Shown here one piece after another: positions 26,081-34,712 of a stretch of 64,000 bases of DNA (its first letter is position 1; the number at the start of each line of letters is the position of its first letter). This DNA comes from Candidatus Paracaedibacteraceae bacterium. Its GTDB lineage: Bacteria; Pseudomonadota; Alphaproteobacteria; UBA6184. The notes under the pieces were generated by a model, which worked only from the letters and a program-made list of their open reading frames with translations, made no database searches and was not told where the DNA came from. The translations under genes were made by a program, and so were the position numbers. The stretch is taken from contig JACKLG010000001.1 in the NCBI GenBank assembly GCA_024236035.1, positions 1 through 64,000 of the forward strand, written 5' to 3'.

Positions 26081-27481
26081 ATGAAACAAGATATCTTAGT
26101 TGTTGACGATGAGTCAGACATAAGGCGTTTAATTACGGACATCTTAACTGATGAAGGATATAATGTAAATCAAGCAGCTTCTGGAGAGCAGACCATTGAC
26201 ATTATAAATTCTGCCTGCCCTCCCCATCTTATATTGTTAGATGTATGGTTAAATGACCACAAATATGATGGGCTTCAATTATTAGAACTGATATTAAAGC
26301 GTTTTCCAGATATTCCGGTAATTATGATCAGCGGCCACAGTACAATTGAAACGGCTGTCGCAGCCTTGAGTAAAGGAGCTGTAGACTTCCTTGAAAAACC
26401 TTTTAAAACTGATCGCTTATTAATAGCAGTAGAGCGAAATTTAGAGAATTATCAATTAAAACGTGAAAATGCTGCTTTAAAAGAAAGATTATTAATTCAC
26501 GATGAAATCTTTGGTGAATCCCAAATCACGCAACGTTTAAAACTGTTGGTTTCCAAAGTAGCCCCTACTAATAGTCGGGTATTAATATCCGGCGGACATG
26601 GTGTAGGTAAAGAGGTAGTAGCCAGGGCTATTCATAAGCAATCCAGACGCGCAAATGGTCCCTTTGTTTCGTACAACTGCGCGACAAATCGTAAAGAAGA
26701 TATAGAGCGTGATTTATTTGGCAGTGAAGATGGAACAAGCAGATATCAAGGATTATTAGAAAAAGCAAACAAAGGAACCTTATTTTTAGATGAGATTTCG
26801 ACTCTTCCTATTTCGGTCCAAAAAAGACTTGCAAATGTTCTGCAGGAACAACGTTTTTCTCCTTTAAACTCTTCTCGAAAAATTAATTTTGATGCTCGAA
26901 TTTTAACGGCATCTGCGTTTGACTTAAAACGCTTGATAGAGCATGGAAAATTTTTAGAGGATTTATTTGTTCGTATAAATTTAGTTTCAATTCGGGTACC
27001 TTTTTTGCGGGAACGCCGCGAAGAAATTGTGAAGATGTTTGAATTTTTTATGAAAGATTTGTGTCAGATTTATGGAAAAGCACCCAAAAAGTTAGCTTTA
27101 GAAACTATATCTGCTTTAGAAAATTATCATTGGCCGGGAAATGTTCGCCAACTTAAAAATTTGGTTGAGTGGCTTATTATTATGGAAAAGCATAATACTC
27201 CTGAATCACCAACGTATATTACTTTAAAAGATCTACCCCCAGAAATTTCAGGGGCTACGCCGATTCAAGTAAATTGGATGAAAGGGTTGGATATAATGTC
27301 CCTTCCCTTACGTGAAGCACGGGAACTGTTTGAACGTCATTATTTAAGTTCACAAATTAATCGCTTTTCAGGCAATATTTCCCAAACAGCAAGCTTTGTT
27401 GGAATGGAACGTTCAGCCTTGCACCGCAAGTTAAAAAGCTTACAACTTACGGATAACAACAAAAACGCTGAAGTTATCTGA
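26081..27481 (+). CDS. ntrX: Response regulator NtrX, AAA+ domain lacking GAFTGA
   Basis: NtrX is the DNA-binding response regulator for NtrY. The 466 residues comprise a receiver domain (acidic pair VVDDE, phospho-acceptor Asp in LLDVWL, Lys in EKPFK), an AAA+ domain with Walker A SGGHGVGKE and Walker B TLFLDEI, and a C-terminal Fis-type HTH (SGNISQTASFVGMERSALHRKL). The sigma54-contacting loop that normally reads GAFTGA after ELFG is replaced by a shorter LFGSEDGTSRYQG stretch, about five residues shorter. It therefore probably does not activate sigma54 promoters and may work with the housekeeping sigma, as known for Rhodobacter NtrC. The stop overlaps the trkA ATG by one base. Confidence 0.94.
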   Translation: MKQDILVVDDESDIRRLITDILTDEGYNVNQAASGEQTIDIINSACPPHLILLDVWLNDHKYDGLQLLELILKRFPDIPVIMISGHSTIETAVAALSKGAVDFLEKPFKTDRLLIAVERNLENYQLKRENAALKERLLIHDEIFGESQITQRLKLLVSKVAPTNSRVLISGGHGVGKEVVARAIHKQSRRANGPFVSYNCATNRKEDIERDLFGSEDGTSRYQGLLEKANKGTLFLDEISTLPISVQKRLANVLQEQRFSPLNSSRKINFDARILTASAFDLKRLIEHGKFLEDLFVRINLVSIRVPFLRERREEIVKMFEFFMKDLCQIYGKAPKKLALETISALENYHWPGNVRQLKNLVEWLIIMEKHNTPESPTYITLKDLPPEISGATPIQVNWMKGLDIMSLPLREARELFERHYLSSQINRFSGNISQTASFVGMERSALHRKLKSLQLTDNNKNAEVI

Positions 27482-28857
27482 TGAAAGTTATTGTATGCGG
27501 AGCCGGACAAGTAGGGGCCAATGTGGCCCGATATTTAAGTGAAGAAAATATTTCTGTTTCTATTATTGACCCCTCTATTGAAGCACTTCACGAATTTAAT
27601 AACATTGATATCCTAACAGTTCATGGTTCTGCTACGTATATAAAGACCTTAGAAGCATCTGGAATAAAAGAAGCGGATGCTATTCTGGCGGTTACTCGTT
27701 CTGATGAAGTGAATATGCTAATCTGTCAATTAGCAGCCTCTTTATATAATATCCCTTTAAAAGTTGCACGAATCCGCAATCAAGAATATCTTTCTTCCAA
27801 GTGGCAGACTCTTTATTCCAACGACAAAATACCTGTAGATATTATTATATCTCCCGAACGTGAAGTTGCTAATTACATTGCAGAAAGCCTTGCTTATACT
27901 GGCGGCTTTGATATGTTTTCATTATTTGAAGATCAGGTGGAGTCTATTTCCACATTATGTAGCCAAGATTCACCTTTGATAGGGCAACCCCATAAAATTT
28001 TATCCTTAAATTATAGCCACCTTTCTTTAAAGATTATTGCTATTGGCAGAGACCGCAAAACTATTCTTCCCAATCAAGATACCATATTTCAACCAGATGA
28101 TATTTTGCATTTAATTGTAAAAAAAGACCAACTTCATGAATCTTTAGCTTTATTTGGGCATGAGCACATTGATTTATCACGTTTATTAATTATTGGTGGT
28201 GGAGCTGTGGGTTTTTCTTTGGCTAAATATTTAGAACATGAAAATCCAGACGTAATTGTAAAAATATTAGAATCTAATAAATCCAGAGCGGAAACTATTG
28301 CGCCTAAATTAAAAAAAGCAATTGTGTTGAATGGACAAGGGTTAGATAAAGAACTGTTATTAGAAGCAAATATACATGCAACCGATACTGTGGTGAGTGT
28401 CACGAATGATGAAAATGTCAATGTTCTGATGTCTTTATTTGCAAAAGAATTTGAAGTGAAACGAACTTTATCATTGGTTAACAGTGATACTTATATTCCC
28501 TTATCGTCTTCTTTAAAAATAAACGCCTTAATTCACCCACACAAGATTACAATTTTATCTATATTAAAATATATTCGTAATCGACGTGATTTAAAAACTG
28601 TACATACATTACCTGACAGGTCTTGGGAATTGATGGAAATTCAAGTACAAGAAGATGTAGAAGCCAACGGGTTATCGGTTGAAGAAGTATATAAAAAGAC
28701 ATATGGACATGTTGTCGCCATATGGAGAGATGAAAGCTTACATTTTCCAGACAAAGCTTTCTTATTGGCTGAAGGGGACATTGTAGCAGTCATGATTAAA
28801 CATCAATACCGCCGCAAAATTGAAAATTTATTTACGTTAGATTATAAGTTTTTTTAA
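27481..28857 (+). CDS. trkA: Trk potassium uptake regulator TrkA
   Basis: TrkA is the cytosolic NAD(H)-binding gating subunit of Trk/Ktr potassium channels. The 458 residues form two RCK units. Each starts with a Rossmann motif (GAGQVGANVARYL at residue 6, and GGGAVGFSLAKYL about residue 240) and is followed by a TrkA-C domain. The ATG overlaps the ntrX stop (TGATG). The ntrYX-trkA order is common in alphaproteobacteria. The TrkH/G membrane partner is not in the window. Confidence 0.95.
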   Translation: MKVIVCGAGQVGANVARYLSEENISVSIIDPSIEALHEFNNIDILTVHGSATYIKTLEASGIKEADAILAVTRSDEVNMLICQLAASLYNIPLKVARIRNQEYLSSKWQTLYSNDKIPVDIIISPEREVANYIAESLAYTGGFDMFSLFEDQVESISTLCSQDSPLIGQPHKILSLNYSHLSLKIIAIGRDRKTILPNQDTIFQPDDILHLIVKKDQLHESLALFGHEHIDLSRLLIIGGGAVGFSLAKYLEHENPDVIVKILESNKSRAETIAPKLKKAIVLNGQGLDKELLLEANIHATDTVVSVTNDENVNVLMSLFAKEFEVKRTLSLVNSDTYIPLSSSLKINALIHPHKITILSILKYIRNRRDLKTVHTLPDRSWELMEIQVQEDVEANGLSVEEVYKKTYGHVVAIWRDESLHFPDKAFLLAEGDIVAVMIKHQYRRKIENLFTLDYKFF

Positions 28858-29007
28858 GATTTGAGACTTTACCAATAATTTGGACGCACGAATAGTGCAG
28901 GAATGAAAAAGGTCAATGGTGAAGTGAGTAGTTTTAAAGGTTAAATCATCTAATTATCCTTTAATATCCTTATGTTTACTGGTGTTTTCAGCTGTCTCCG
29001 TTCGATT

Positions 29008-29207
29008 AAAAAAGACATGACTTCCCCATCCACAGTTTTAGTCTATGACCTCTTCAATGCGAGGCCGTGCTCAGGGTGCGCATTACCGTCACACCTCGGG
29101 AGGTACGAGTTACCGCCGTACTCGGAACTGGTCAGGTATCGCAGACCAATGAAGCGTACCGCTCTGTTTGATCAATAGAGCAGTAATTGAGTGGATGGGG
29201 AGACATG
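29008..29207 (-). ncRNA. Candidate structured RNA, unclassified
   Basis: In a 790-bp gene-free stretch, 29191-29207 and 29014-29033 can form a long closing helix (core GTGGATGGGG/CCCCATCCAC plus CATG/CATG). It encloses about 155 nt that fold into several hairpins: GCTCT/AGAGC, TGGTC/GACCA, CGAGT-AC/GTACTCG with a GGCG loop on the minus strand, ACCT/AGGT and GGCCTC/GAGGTC. On the minus strand the helix is followed directly by TTTTTT, like an intrinsic terminator, which sets the direction. Size and a terminal closing stem recall 6S RNA, but no diagnostic sequence of 6S, tmRNA, RNase P or SRP RNA was found. A strong promoter lies about 170 bp upstream. Confidence 0.4.
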
Positions 29208-29326
29208 GGTAACCGTGCATTTCTAAAATGATACCTCCTTCGTCACGGATCTTTATCCACGTACACGTATTTAACCTTTGTGTATAAGATCAAGGTATCT
29301 TTAAGCGATGCTGTTACCTGAAATGC

Positions 29327-29358
29327 AAAAAGACCATCCTGATAAATACAGGACGGCC
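29327..29358 (-). terminator. Intrinsic terminator on the minus strand behind uvrA
   Basis: GACCATCCTG (29332-29341) pairs with CAGGACGGCC (29349-29358; two G-U pairs when read as minus-strand RNA). The minus strand then reads TTTTT. It could end the uvrA transcript, or attenuate or end the transcript from the promoter at 29378-29405. Confidence 0.7.
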
Positions 29359-29377
29359 TTCGTACATTCTATTCTTA

Positions 29378-29405
29378 ATCATAAAAGATGATCCTAAACT
29401 GTCAA
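29378..29405 (-). promoter_or_regulatory. Strong sigma70-type promoter without an obvious gene
   Basis: -35 TTGACA (29400-29405), 16 bp, -10 TATGAT (29378-29383), minus strand. Start would be near 29371, only about 13 nt before the terminator hairpin at 29327-29358. It must drive either a tiny RNA of about 45 nt or, by readthrough, the structured region at 29207-29008. Confidence 0.65.
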
Positions 29406-29646
29406 GCTGTTTTTTTATGGGGTAAGTTTTTATTTGGTGATGCGCCCCCCCCTGCTGTGAGGTGGTTTGGAGAGCTGTCGGGCGCTTAGATGGAATTGAA
29501 TAACGCTTCATGAGCAGGATACTACTAATATTTTTAAGAGGATAACGTAACGAGAAAAAAATGAGAGGGTGGAGTTTATTATACACAATATCTTTCATAA
29601 AGAAGTACCGATTACTTTATATATGAAGAAAAGAACCCATAATTTT

Positions 29647-32478
29647 TTAAGATTTAAGATAAGGTTTTAAATATTTACCAGTATAGCTTTTTGAAACTTT
29701 ACATATTTCTTCTGGAGTTCCCGTTGCAATAATTTGCCCCCCGCGATCACCGCCTTCTGGACCAATATCAATAATATGATCTGCTGTTTTTATGACTTCT
29801 AAGTTATGTTCAATTACTAATATTGTATTGCCCTGGGTGACTAATTCTTGCAATACCGATAACAGCTGTTCGATATCGTGATAGTGCAAACCAGTAGTTG
29901 GTTCATCCAAAATATATAAAGTCTGGCCGGTTGCACGTTTTGATAATTCTTTTGATAGTTTTATACGTTGGGCTTCCCCGCCTGATAAGGTTGTGGCACG
30001 CTGACCAATCTGAATGTAACCTAACCCAACTCTTTCCAAAGTTTCCAACTTACGACGAATTGTGGGCACGTTTTCAAAGAACACCACACCGTCTTCCACG
30101 GTCATTTCTAAAACATCTGCAATGGATTTATCTTTGTATTTTACTTCCAAGGTTTCGCGGTTATAACGCCTGCCCTTACATTGATCACATTCAACATATA
30201 CATCAGGAAGGAAATGCATTTCTATTTTTAACACGCCGTCCCCTTGGCATGATTCACAGCGCCCACCTTTAACGTTAAAAGAAAATCTTCCTGCTTTGTA
30301 TCCGCGTGCTTTTGCTTCTGGTAACCCCGCAAACCAATCACGTATATGGTTAAAACATCCTGTGTATGTGGCAGGGTTAGAACGAGGAGTACGTCCAATA
30401 GGCGATTGATCAATATCGATCACCTTATCAATATGTTCTATCCCTTTAATTGCTTTATGATTACCTGGGGTATCAGATGCTTTATAAAAATGCTTTGCCA
30501 ATGCTTTGTAAAGTGTGGCAATCACCAACGAAGATTTTCCCCCACCGCTAACCCCTGTTACACAGGTTAATGTGCCCAGAGGAATATCTACATTTACATT
30601 TTTTAGGTTGTTATGTTTGGCCCCTTCTATACGAAGTTTTTTTCCATTGCCGTTCCTTCGTTCTGGAGGAAAAGGAATGGATTTGCGTCCTGATAAAAAT
30701 GCCCCTGTTAGGCTGTTGGTGTCTTTCATCACATCTTGAGGCGTACCTTGGGATACAATTGTTCCCCCGTGAACACCTGCAAATGGGCCCATATCAATTA
30801 AATAATCACACGTTTTCATGGTATCTTCATCATGTTCAACCACAATGACTGTATTATCTAAATCCCGCAAATGTTTAAGGGTTGCGATCAATTGATCATT
30901 ATCCCGCTGATGAAGTCCAATTGAAGGTTCGTCTAATACATATAACACGCCTGTTAAGCCTGAACCGATTTGTGATGCCAAACGAATTCGTTGGCTTTCT
31001 CCCCCAGATAACGTACCTGCTTTTCGCGATAACGTTAGATAATTTAATCCCACATTTACTAAGAAGCTTAAACGATCTTTAATTTCTTTTAAAATTCGGT
31101 GTGCAATTTCTTTTTGCTTTTCAGTCAGTTTAGATTCTAATGTTTCTGCCCACTGGTGAGCCTCTTCAATAGATAAAAGTGTAATTTCCCCAATATGCAT
31201 ATCGTTAATTTTGACTGCCCTGGCTTTTTCATTTAAACGCCACCCATTGCACGTTTCACACGGCAATGCTTTTTGATACTTTGAAAGTTCATCCCGAATC
31301 ATGTCACTTTCTGTATCTTTATACCGTCTGTCAAAATAAGACAGTAATCCTTCGTATGGTTTACTTTTCTGATACGTTCCACTGCCAGAAAAATCAAACG
31401 AAAATAATATTTTTTCTGATGTCCCATGCAGCAATGCTTTTTTTAAACTTTCGGGCACATCTTTGTATGGAATAGATGGATCAATTTTAAAATGTTGGGC
31501 AAGGCTGATTAATATGCCTTTATAATATCCGGCTTTGTCGGTGTTCCATACGCTAACTGCATCTACGAATGGTAACGAATGATCGGGGACTAATAAATCT
31601 GCATCAAATACAACTTTTTCCCCTAACCCATCACAAGTTTCACATGCACCGTGGGGGCTGTTAAATGAAAATAATCTGGGTTCAATTTCAGGAATAGTAA
31701 ACCCGGATACGGGGCAGGCAAAGTTTGCAGAAAACATTTGTCTGTCATTGGTAACAGCATCTTGTACATATATAAGCCCATGGCCTATTTCTAAAGCGGT
31801 TTCTAAGGTGTCAGCCAATCGGGTTTCAATACCTGATTTCATAACTAATCGATCGATGACCACTTCAATATCATGGCGAATATTTTTTTCAAGGGCAGGT
31901 ACTTCGTCTAACGTGTATAAAGTCCCATCCACAATAACACGTAAGAAACCTTTTTTATGAAGTTCTTGCAGTTCTTTTTTAAACTCACCTTTTTTTCCTC
32001 TGGCAATGGGGGCTAAAATATAAAACTTCCACCCTTCATCATGGGTCATAATACGGTCCACCATTTGAGAAACCGTTTGACTTTCAATGGGTTTTCCCGT
32101 TGCCGGAGAGTAAGGAATACCTACGCGTGCATATAAAAGTCGTAAGTAATCATAAATTTCTGTAACGGTAGCAACGGTAGATCGTGGGTTTTTGGATGTT
32201 GTTTTTTGTTCAATAGAAATCGCCGGAGAAAGGCCTTCTATTAAATCCACATCTGGTTTTTCCATTAATTGTAAAAATTGACGGGCATAGGCCGATAGGC
32301 TTTCAACGTATCGGCGCTGTCCCTCTGCGTAGATAGTATCAAACGCGAGGGAGGATTTGCCTGATCCGCTGACGCCAGTGATTACAACCAACTTACCTTT
32401 GGGAATATCGAGGTTAATATTTTTTAGGTTGTGTTCACGAGCGCCACGAATATGGATAAATTTTGTGGGGTCATACAT
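29647..32478 (-). CDS. uvrA: Excinuclease ABC subunit A
   Basis: UvrA is the damage-sensing ATPase of nucleotide excision repair and loads UvrB on lesions. The 943 residues contain two ABC modules with Walker A GVSGSGKSS (about residue 37) and GVSGGGKSS (about 640). There are signature LSGGESQRI and LSGGEAQRI motifs, Walker B/D-loop strings YVLDEPSIGLHQRD and YILDEPTTGLH, and two zinc modules (C..C..CETC near 250-280 and CESCQGDG...CDQCKG near 740-770). Its ATG lies inside the last codons of tgt (8-nt overlap), so the two are co-translated. Confidence 0.97.
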   Translation of the reverse strand: MYDPTKFIHIRGAREHNLKNINLDIPKGKLVVITGVSGSGKSSLAFDTIYAEGQRRYVESLSAYARQFLQLMEKPDVDLIEGLSPAISIEQKTTSKNPRSTVATVTEIYDYLRLLYARVGIPYSPATGKPIESQTVSQMVDRIMTHDEGWKFYILAPIARGKKGEFKKELQELHKKGFLRVIVDGTLYTLDEVPALEKNIRHDIEVVIDRLVMKSGIETRLADTLETALEIGHGLIYVQDAVTNDRQMFSANFACPVSGFTIPEIEPRLFSFNSPHGACETCDGLGEKVVFDADLLVPDHSLPFVDAVSVWNTDKAGYYKGILISLAQHFKIDPSIPYKDVPESLKKALLHGTSEKILFSFDFSGSGTYQKSKPYEGLLSYFDRRYKDTESDMIRDELSKYQKALPCETCNGWRLNEKARAVKINDMHIGEITLLSIEEAHQWAETLESKLTEKQKEIAHRILKEIKDRLSFLVNVGLNYLTLSRKAGTLSGGESQRIRLASQIGSGLTGVLYVLDEPSIGLHQRDNDQLIATLKHLRDLDNTVIVVEHDEDTMKTCDYLIDMGPFAGVHGGTIVSQGTPQDVMKDTNSLTGAFLSGRKSIPFPPERRNGNGKKLRIEGAKHNNLKNVNVDIPLGTLTCVTGVSGGGKSSLVIATLYKALAKHFYKASDTPGNHKAIKGIEHIDKVIDIDQSPIGRTPRSNPATYTGCFNHIRDWFAGLPEAKARGYKAGRFSFNVKGGRCESCQGDGVLKIEMHFLPDVYVECDQCKGRRYNRETLEVKYKDKSIADVLEMTVEDGVVFFENVPTIRRKLETLERVGLGYIQIGQRATTLSGGEAQRIKLSKELSKRATGQTLYILDEPTTGLHYHDIEQLLSVLQELVTQGNTILVIEHNLEVIKTADHIIDIGPEGGDRGGQIIATGTPEEICKVSKSYTGKYLKPYLKS

Positions 32479-33682
32479 GCGTCCATTCCTTTTCTACGGA
32501 ATTTAAAGTTTGCGATTGAATACCTTTACGGATGTCTGCCATTAATCGATTCATAAATGAAACATTATGTATTGTCAACAATTGTAAAGCTAACAGCTCT
32601 TTTGCTTTTAAAAGGTAATGTATATATCCTTTTGTAAAATGTGCACATGTATGACAGCTGCAATCAGGTTCAATCGGTTCCGCAGAAGTTTTGTAAGACG
32701 CATTATTTAAATTAATATGTTCACGCGTTGGATGAAGGTTATGTTTTGCTTTTACTAAAGCCCCACCATGACGCGCTAAACGTGTGGGATGCACGCAATC
32801 AAATGTATCGATACCAAATCGCACCCCGTTAAAAATGTCACTGACACCGCCGATGCCAAGCAAATGTACAGGGCGGTCACGTCGAAGGGTGGCCATAGCA
32901 ATACCCACAACGTCATGCATTTGTTCTTTGTTTTGACCCAAAGAACCGCCTACCGCAATACCAAAGAAATCATGTTCATTTACAAATTCACAGCTTTCAA
33001 TGCGTAAATCGGGATAAATACCACCTTGAACAATTCCATACACTTTTTGGCGGCCATTATCATGACGTTTAAATTCAGCCAAACTACGTTGCCCCCAACG
33101 ATGGCTCATTCGCATAGATGCAGCCGTATAATTTTTATCTACATGGAAAGGGGTACATTCATCCAACATTACGGCAAAATCAACACCCAACTTACGTTGT
33201 ACTTCCATCGATTTTTCCGGCGTTAAAAAATGTACTTGGCCATCTAAATACGATTTAAATTTTGCACCTTCTTCCGTAATATGCAAAAGAGTTTTAGGAC
33301 GTTTAGTATCCCTGCGCCCTTTAATTTCTGCAGCAACGGAACCATGCCCCAAGCTAAAAATTTGAAAACCACCTGAATCCGTTAACAACGGTCCATCCCA
33401 ACCCATAAATTTATGAAGGCCACCCATTTTTTCAATATGATCAGCACCGGGGTTTAGCATTAAATGATACGTATTCGAAAGAATAAATTGTGTGCCTTCC
33501 ATCTTCATTTGGGAAGGCAGCACACCTTTAATAGCCCCTTTGGTAGCACAAAAAATAAAATTTGGAGTTTCAACAACACCATGTGGGGAACATAACTCTC
33601 CACAACGGGCGTTTTCATAGGTATGGGTAATATGAAAATTGAACATGGATGCTTGGTTATTACGCTGGGTTGGTTGTATCAT
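32471..33682 (-). CDS. tgt: tRNA-guanine transglycosylase
   Basis: Tgt exchanges guanine 34 for preQ1 in tRNAs with GUN anticodons, on the queuosine path. The TIM-barrel protein carries LTDSGGFQIFSLG with the active-site Asp near residue 100, the second catalytic Asp region GIDTFDCVHPTRLARHG, GGVSD-type GIGGVSD, and the zinc site CxCxxC...H (CSCHTCAHF...H) near the C-terminus. ATG at 33682 gives 403 aa; ATG at 33646 (MFNFHITHTYENARCG, 391 aa) matches the usual family start about equally well, and neither has a strong ribosome site. It overlaps uvrA by 8 nt. The queA and preQ1 synthesis genes are not in the window. Confidence 0.95.
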   Translation of the reverse strand: MIQPTQRNNQASMFNFHITHTYENARCGELCSPHGVVETPNFIFCATKGAIKGVLPSQMKMEGTQFILSNTYHLMLNPGADHIEKMGGLHKFMGWDGPLLTDSGGFQIFSLGHGSVAAEIKGRRDTKRPKTLLHITEEGAKFKSYLDGQVHFLTPEKSMEVQRKLGVDFAVMLDECTPFHVDKNYTAASMRMSHRWGQRSLAEFKRHDNGRQKVYGIVQGGIYPDLRIESCEFVNEHDFFGIAVGGSLGQNKEQMHDVVGIAMATLRRDRPVHLLGIGGVSDIFNGVRFGIDTFDCVHPTRLARHGGALVKAKHNLHPTREHINLNNASYKTSAEPIEPDCSCHTCAHFTKGYIHYLLKAKELLALQLLTIHNVSFMNRLMADIRKGIQSQTLNSVEKEWTHV

Positions 33683-33710
33683 TAATCCACGTTAGATGCA
33701 AGGGAACTAA

Positions 33711-33739
33711 TTGACTTTAATAAGCATATTTATTATGGT
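33711..33739 (+). promoter_or_regulatory. Promoter of tRNA-Arg
   Basis: -35 TTGACT (33711-33716), 17 bp, -10 TATGGT (33734-33739), about 13 bp before the tRNA. Confidence 0.6.
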
Positions 33740-33752
33740 GAGTCAGGTCTCT

Positions 33753-33829
33753 GCACCCGTAGCTCAGCTGGATAGAGCGTTACCCTCCGGAGGTAAAGGT
33801 CGTGGGTTCGAATCCCGCCGGGTGCGCCA
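33753..33829 (+). tRNA. tRNA-Arg (anticodon CCG)
   Basis: Full cloverleaf: acceptor GCACCCG/CGGGTGC, D stem GCTC/GAGC, anticodon stem TTACC/GGTAA with loop CTCCGGA, T loop TTCGAAT, encoded CCA. It reads CGG codons. Confidence 0.97.
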
Positions 33830-33933
33830 TGGTTTATTTAGACATAATTTGAATATTTTTTAGTAACTGACACAATCTATTATATTACTCTTGGCTTATA
33901 AAACAACGACTGAACCACATATTTTTAGATAAA

Positions 33934-33968
33934 AAAACCTCTCCTTAAGATCATCAAGGAGAGGTTTT
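33934..33968. terminator. Bidirectional terminator between tRNA-Arg and the OMP gene
   Basis: AAAACCTCTCCTT (33934-33946), 9-nt loop, and its exact complement (33956-33968): a 13-bp perfect stem with T runs on both strands. Confidence 0.85.
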
Positions 33969-33986
33969 GCTAAAATAAAAATTAGA

Positions 33987-34625
33987 TTACATTTGGTATC
34001 CAAATACAAAGGCTATACGATCGCTAACAAGTGCAAGATCTGCTTTTGTTGCTTCACCTTCGTTTTTATGGGAAAGAGAACGTTGGTATTCGTAAAATGC
34101 ACCAGCCATCCAATTACCTTTTAATTTAAAATCTACCCCTACACGTCCATGCCATGTAAATACTAATTCATTTTTGCCATCAGCGTTTTTGGGGAAATGT
34201 GCATGATGCCCCTGTAATTTAGGTGTATCTGTAAATGCATATAATGCCCCCATACCACCACCAGCGTAAAGCATCATATTACAACGCGCAAATCCTAAAC
34301 GAACTGTTAGTTTAGGATCATACACAAAACTGAATTTATTTTCGTCAGCGGCAGACATTACACCGGACATACCTAATAAAGTAGCATCAACACCACCATA
34401 AAAGCTGCCACCAAATACTTTACCCCAACCGCCTGCAACACCAAGATGCATTAAACGATCACTGGAACCATCTTTTTTCTCAGATAAATCTTTATTTTCT
34501 TTGTGGCTGTGACCACCCCCCATAAGGGCAAGGTCAGTTCTCACGTAAAATCCATTCCACCCTGCTGCAGATACATCTGATAAACTCAATACAGCTGCTG
34601 CTGTTACTAATAATTTTGTTTTCAT
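33987..34625 (-). CDS. Small outer-membrane beta-barrel protein
   Basis: The 212-residue protein has a Sec signal peptide (cut near VSA/AGWNG) followed by GWNGFYVRTDLALMGGGHS, the opening strand typical of 8-stranded alphaproteobacterial porin-like proteins (OmpA/Omp25/Opa-like barrel). Alternating strands continue to the C-terminus (SDRIAFVFGYQM). Loops are rich in His and Lys. It has a terminator behind it and a 5' region of about 90 bp, so it is probably monocistronic. The exact role is not visible; structural, adhesin or surface antigen are all possible. Confidence 0.8.
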   Translation of the reverse strand: MKTKLLVTAAAVLSLSDVSAAGWNGFYVRTDLALMGGGHSHKENKDLSEKKDGSSDRLMHLGVAGGWGKVFGGSFYGGVDATLLGMSGVMSAADENKFSFVYDPKLTVRLGFARCNMMLYAGGGMGALYAFTDTPKLQGHHAHFPKNADGKNELVFTWHGRVGVDFKLKGNWMAGAFYEYQRSLSHKNEGEATKADLALVSDRIAFVFGYQM

Positions 34626-34712
34626 ATAATCACCTATAATTAATATAAATAGATCATATAAGGTTTTAGCATAAAATGCTATCTTACTTGGAATTTTCTT
34701 AGAAGGTGAGCA

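Larger units (their letters stand above)
28858..29646. other. Gene-free stretch between trkA and uvrA
   Basis: No convincing protein gene is present. Open frames here (plus strand 28972-29178; minus strand 29314-29598) lack ribosome sites and family features, and the second overlaps the promoter and terminator. The stretch holds the promoter, hairpin and candidate RNA listed separately, plus a run of eight C at 29445-29452. Confidence 0.6.

Noticed and set aside
28972..29178. 68-codon plus-strand frame in the trkA-uvrA gap
   Set aside because: No ribosome site or family features, and it runs through the predicted structured RNA.
28861..29330. tmRNA, RNase P, SRP or 6S RNA assignment for the structured region
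   Set aside because: No tag frame or T-loop for tmRNA, no GAGGAAAGUC-type block for RNase P, no SRP GGAA apical motif; 6S cannot be shown without a covariance model.
29314..29598. 94-codon minus-strand frame behind uvrA
   Set aside because: It contains the promoter, the terminator hairpin and a C8 tract, and its composition is not protein-like.
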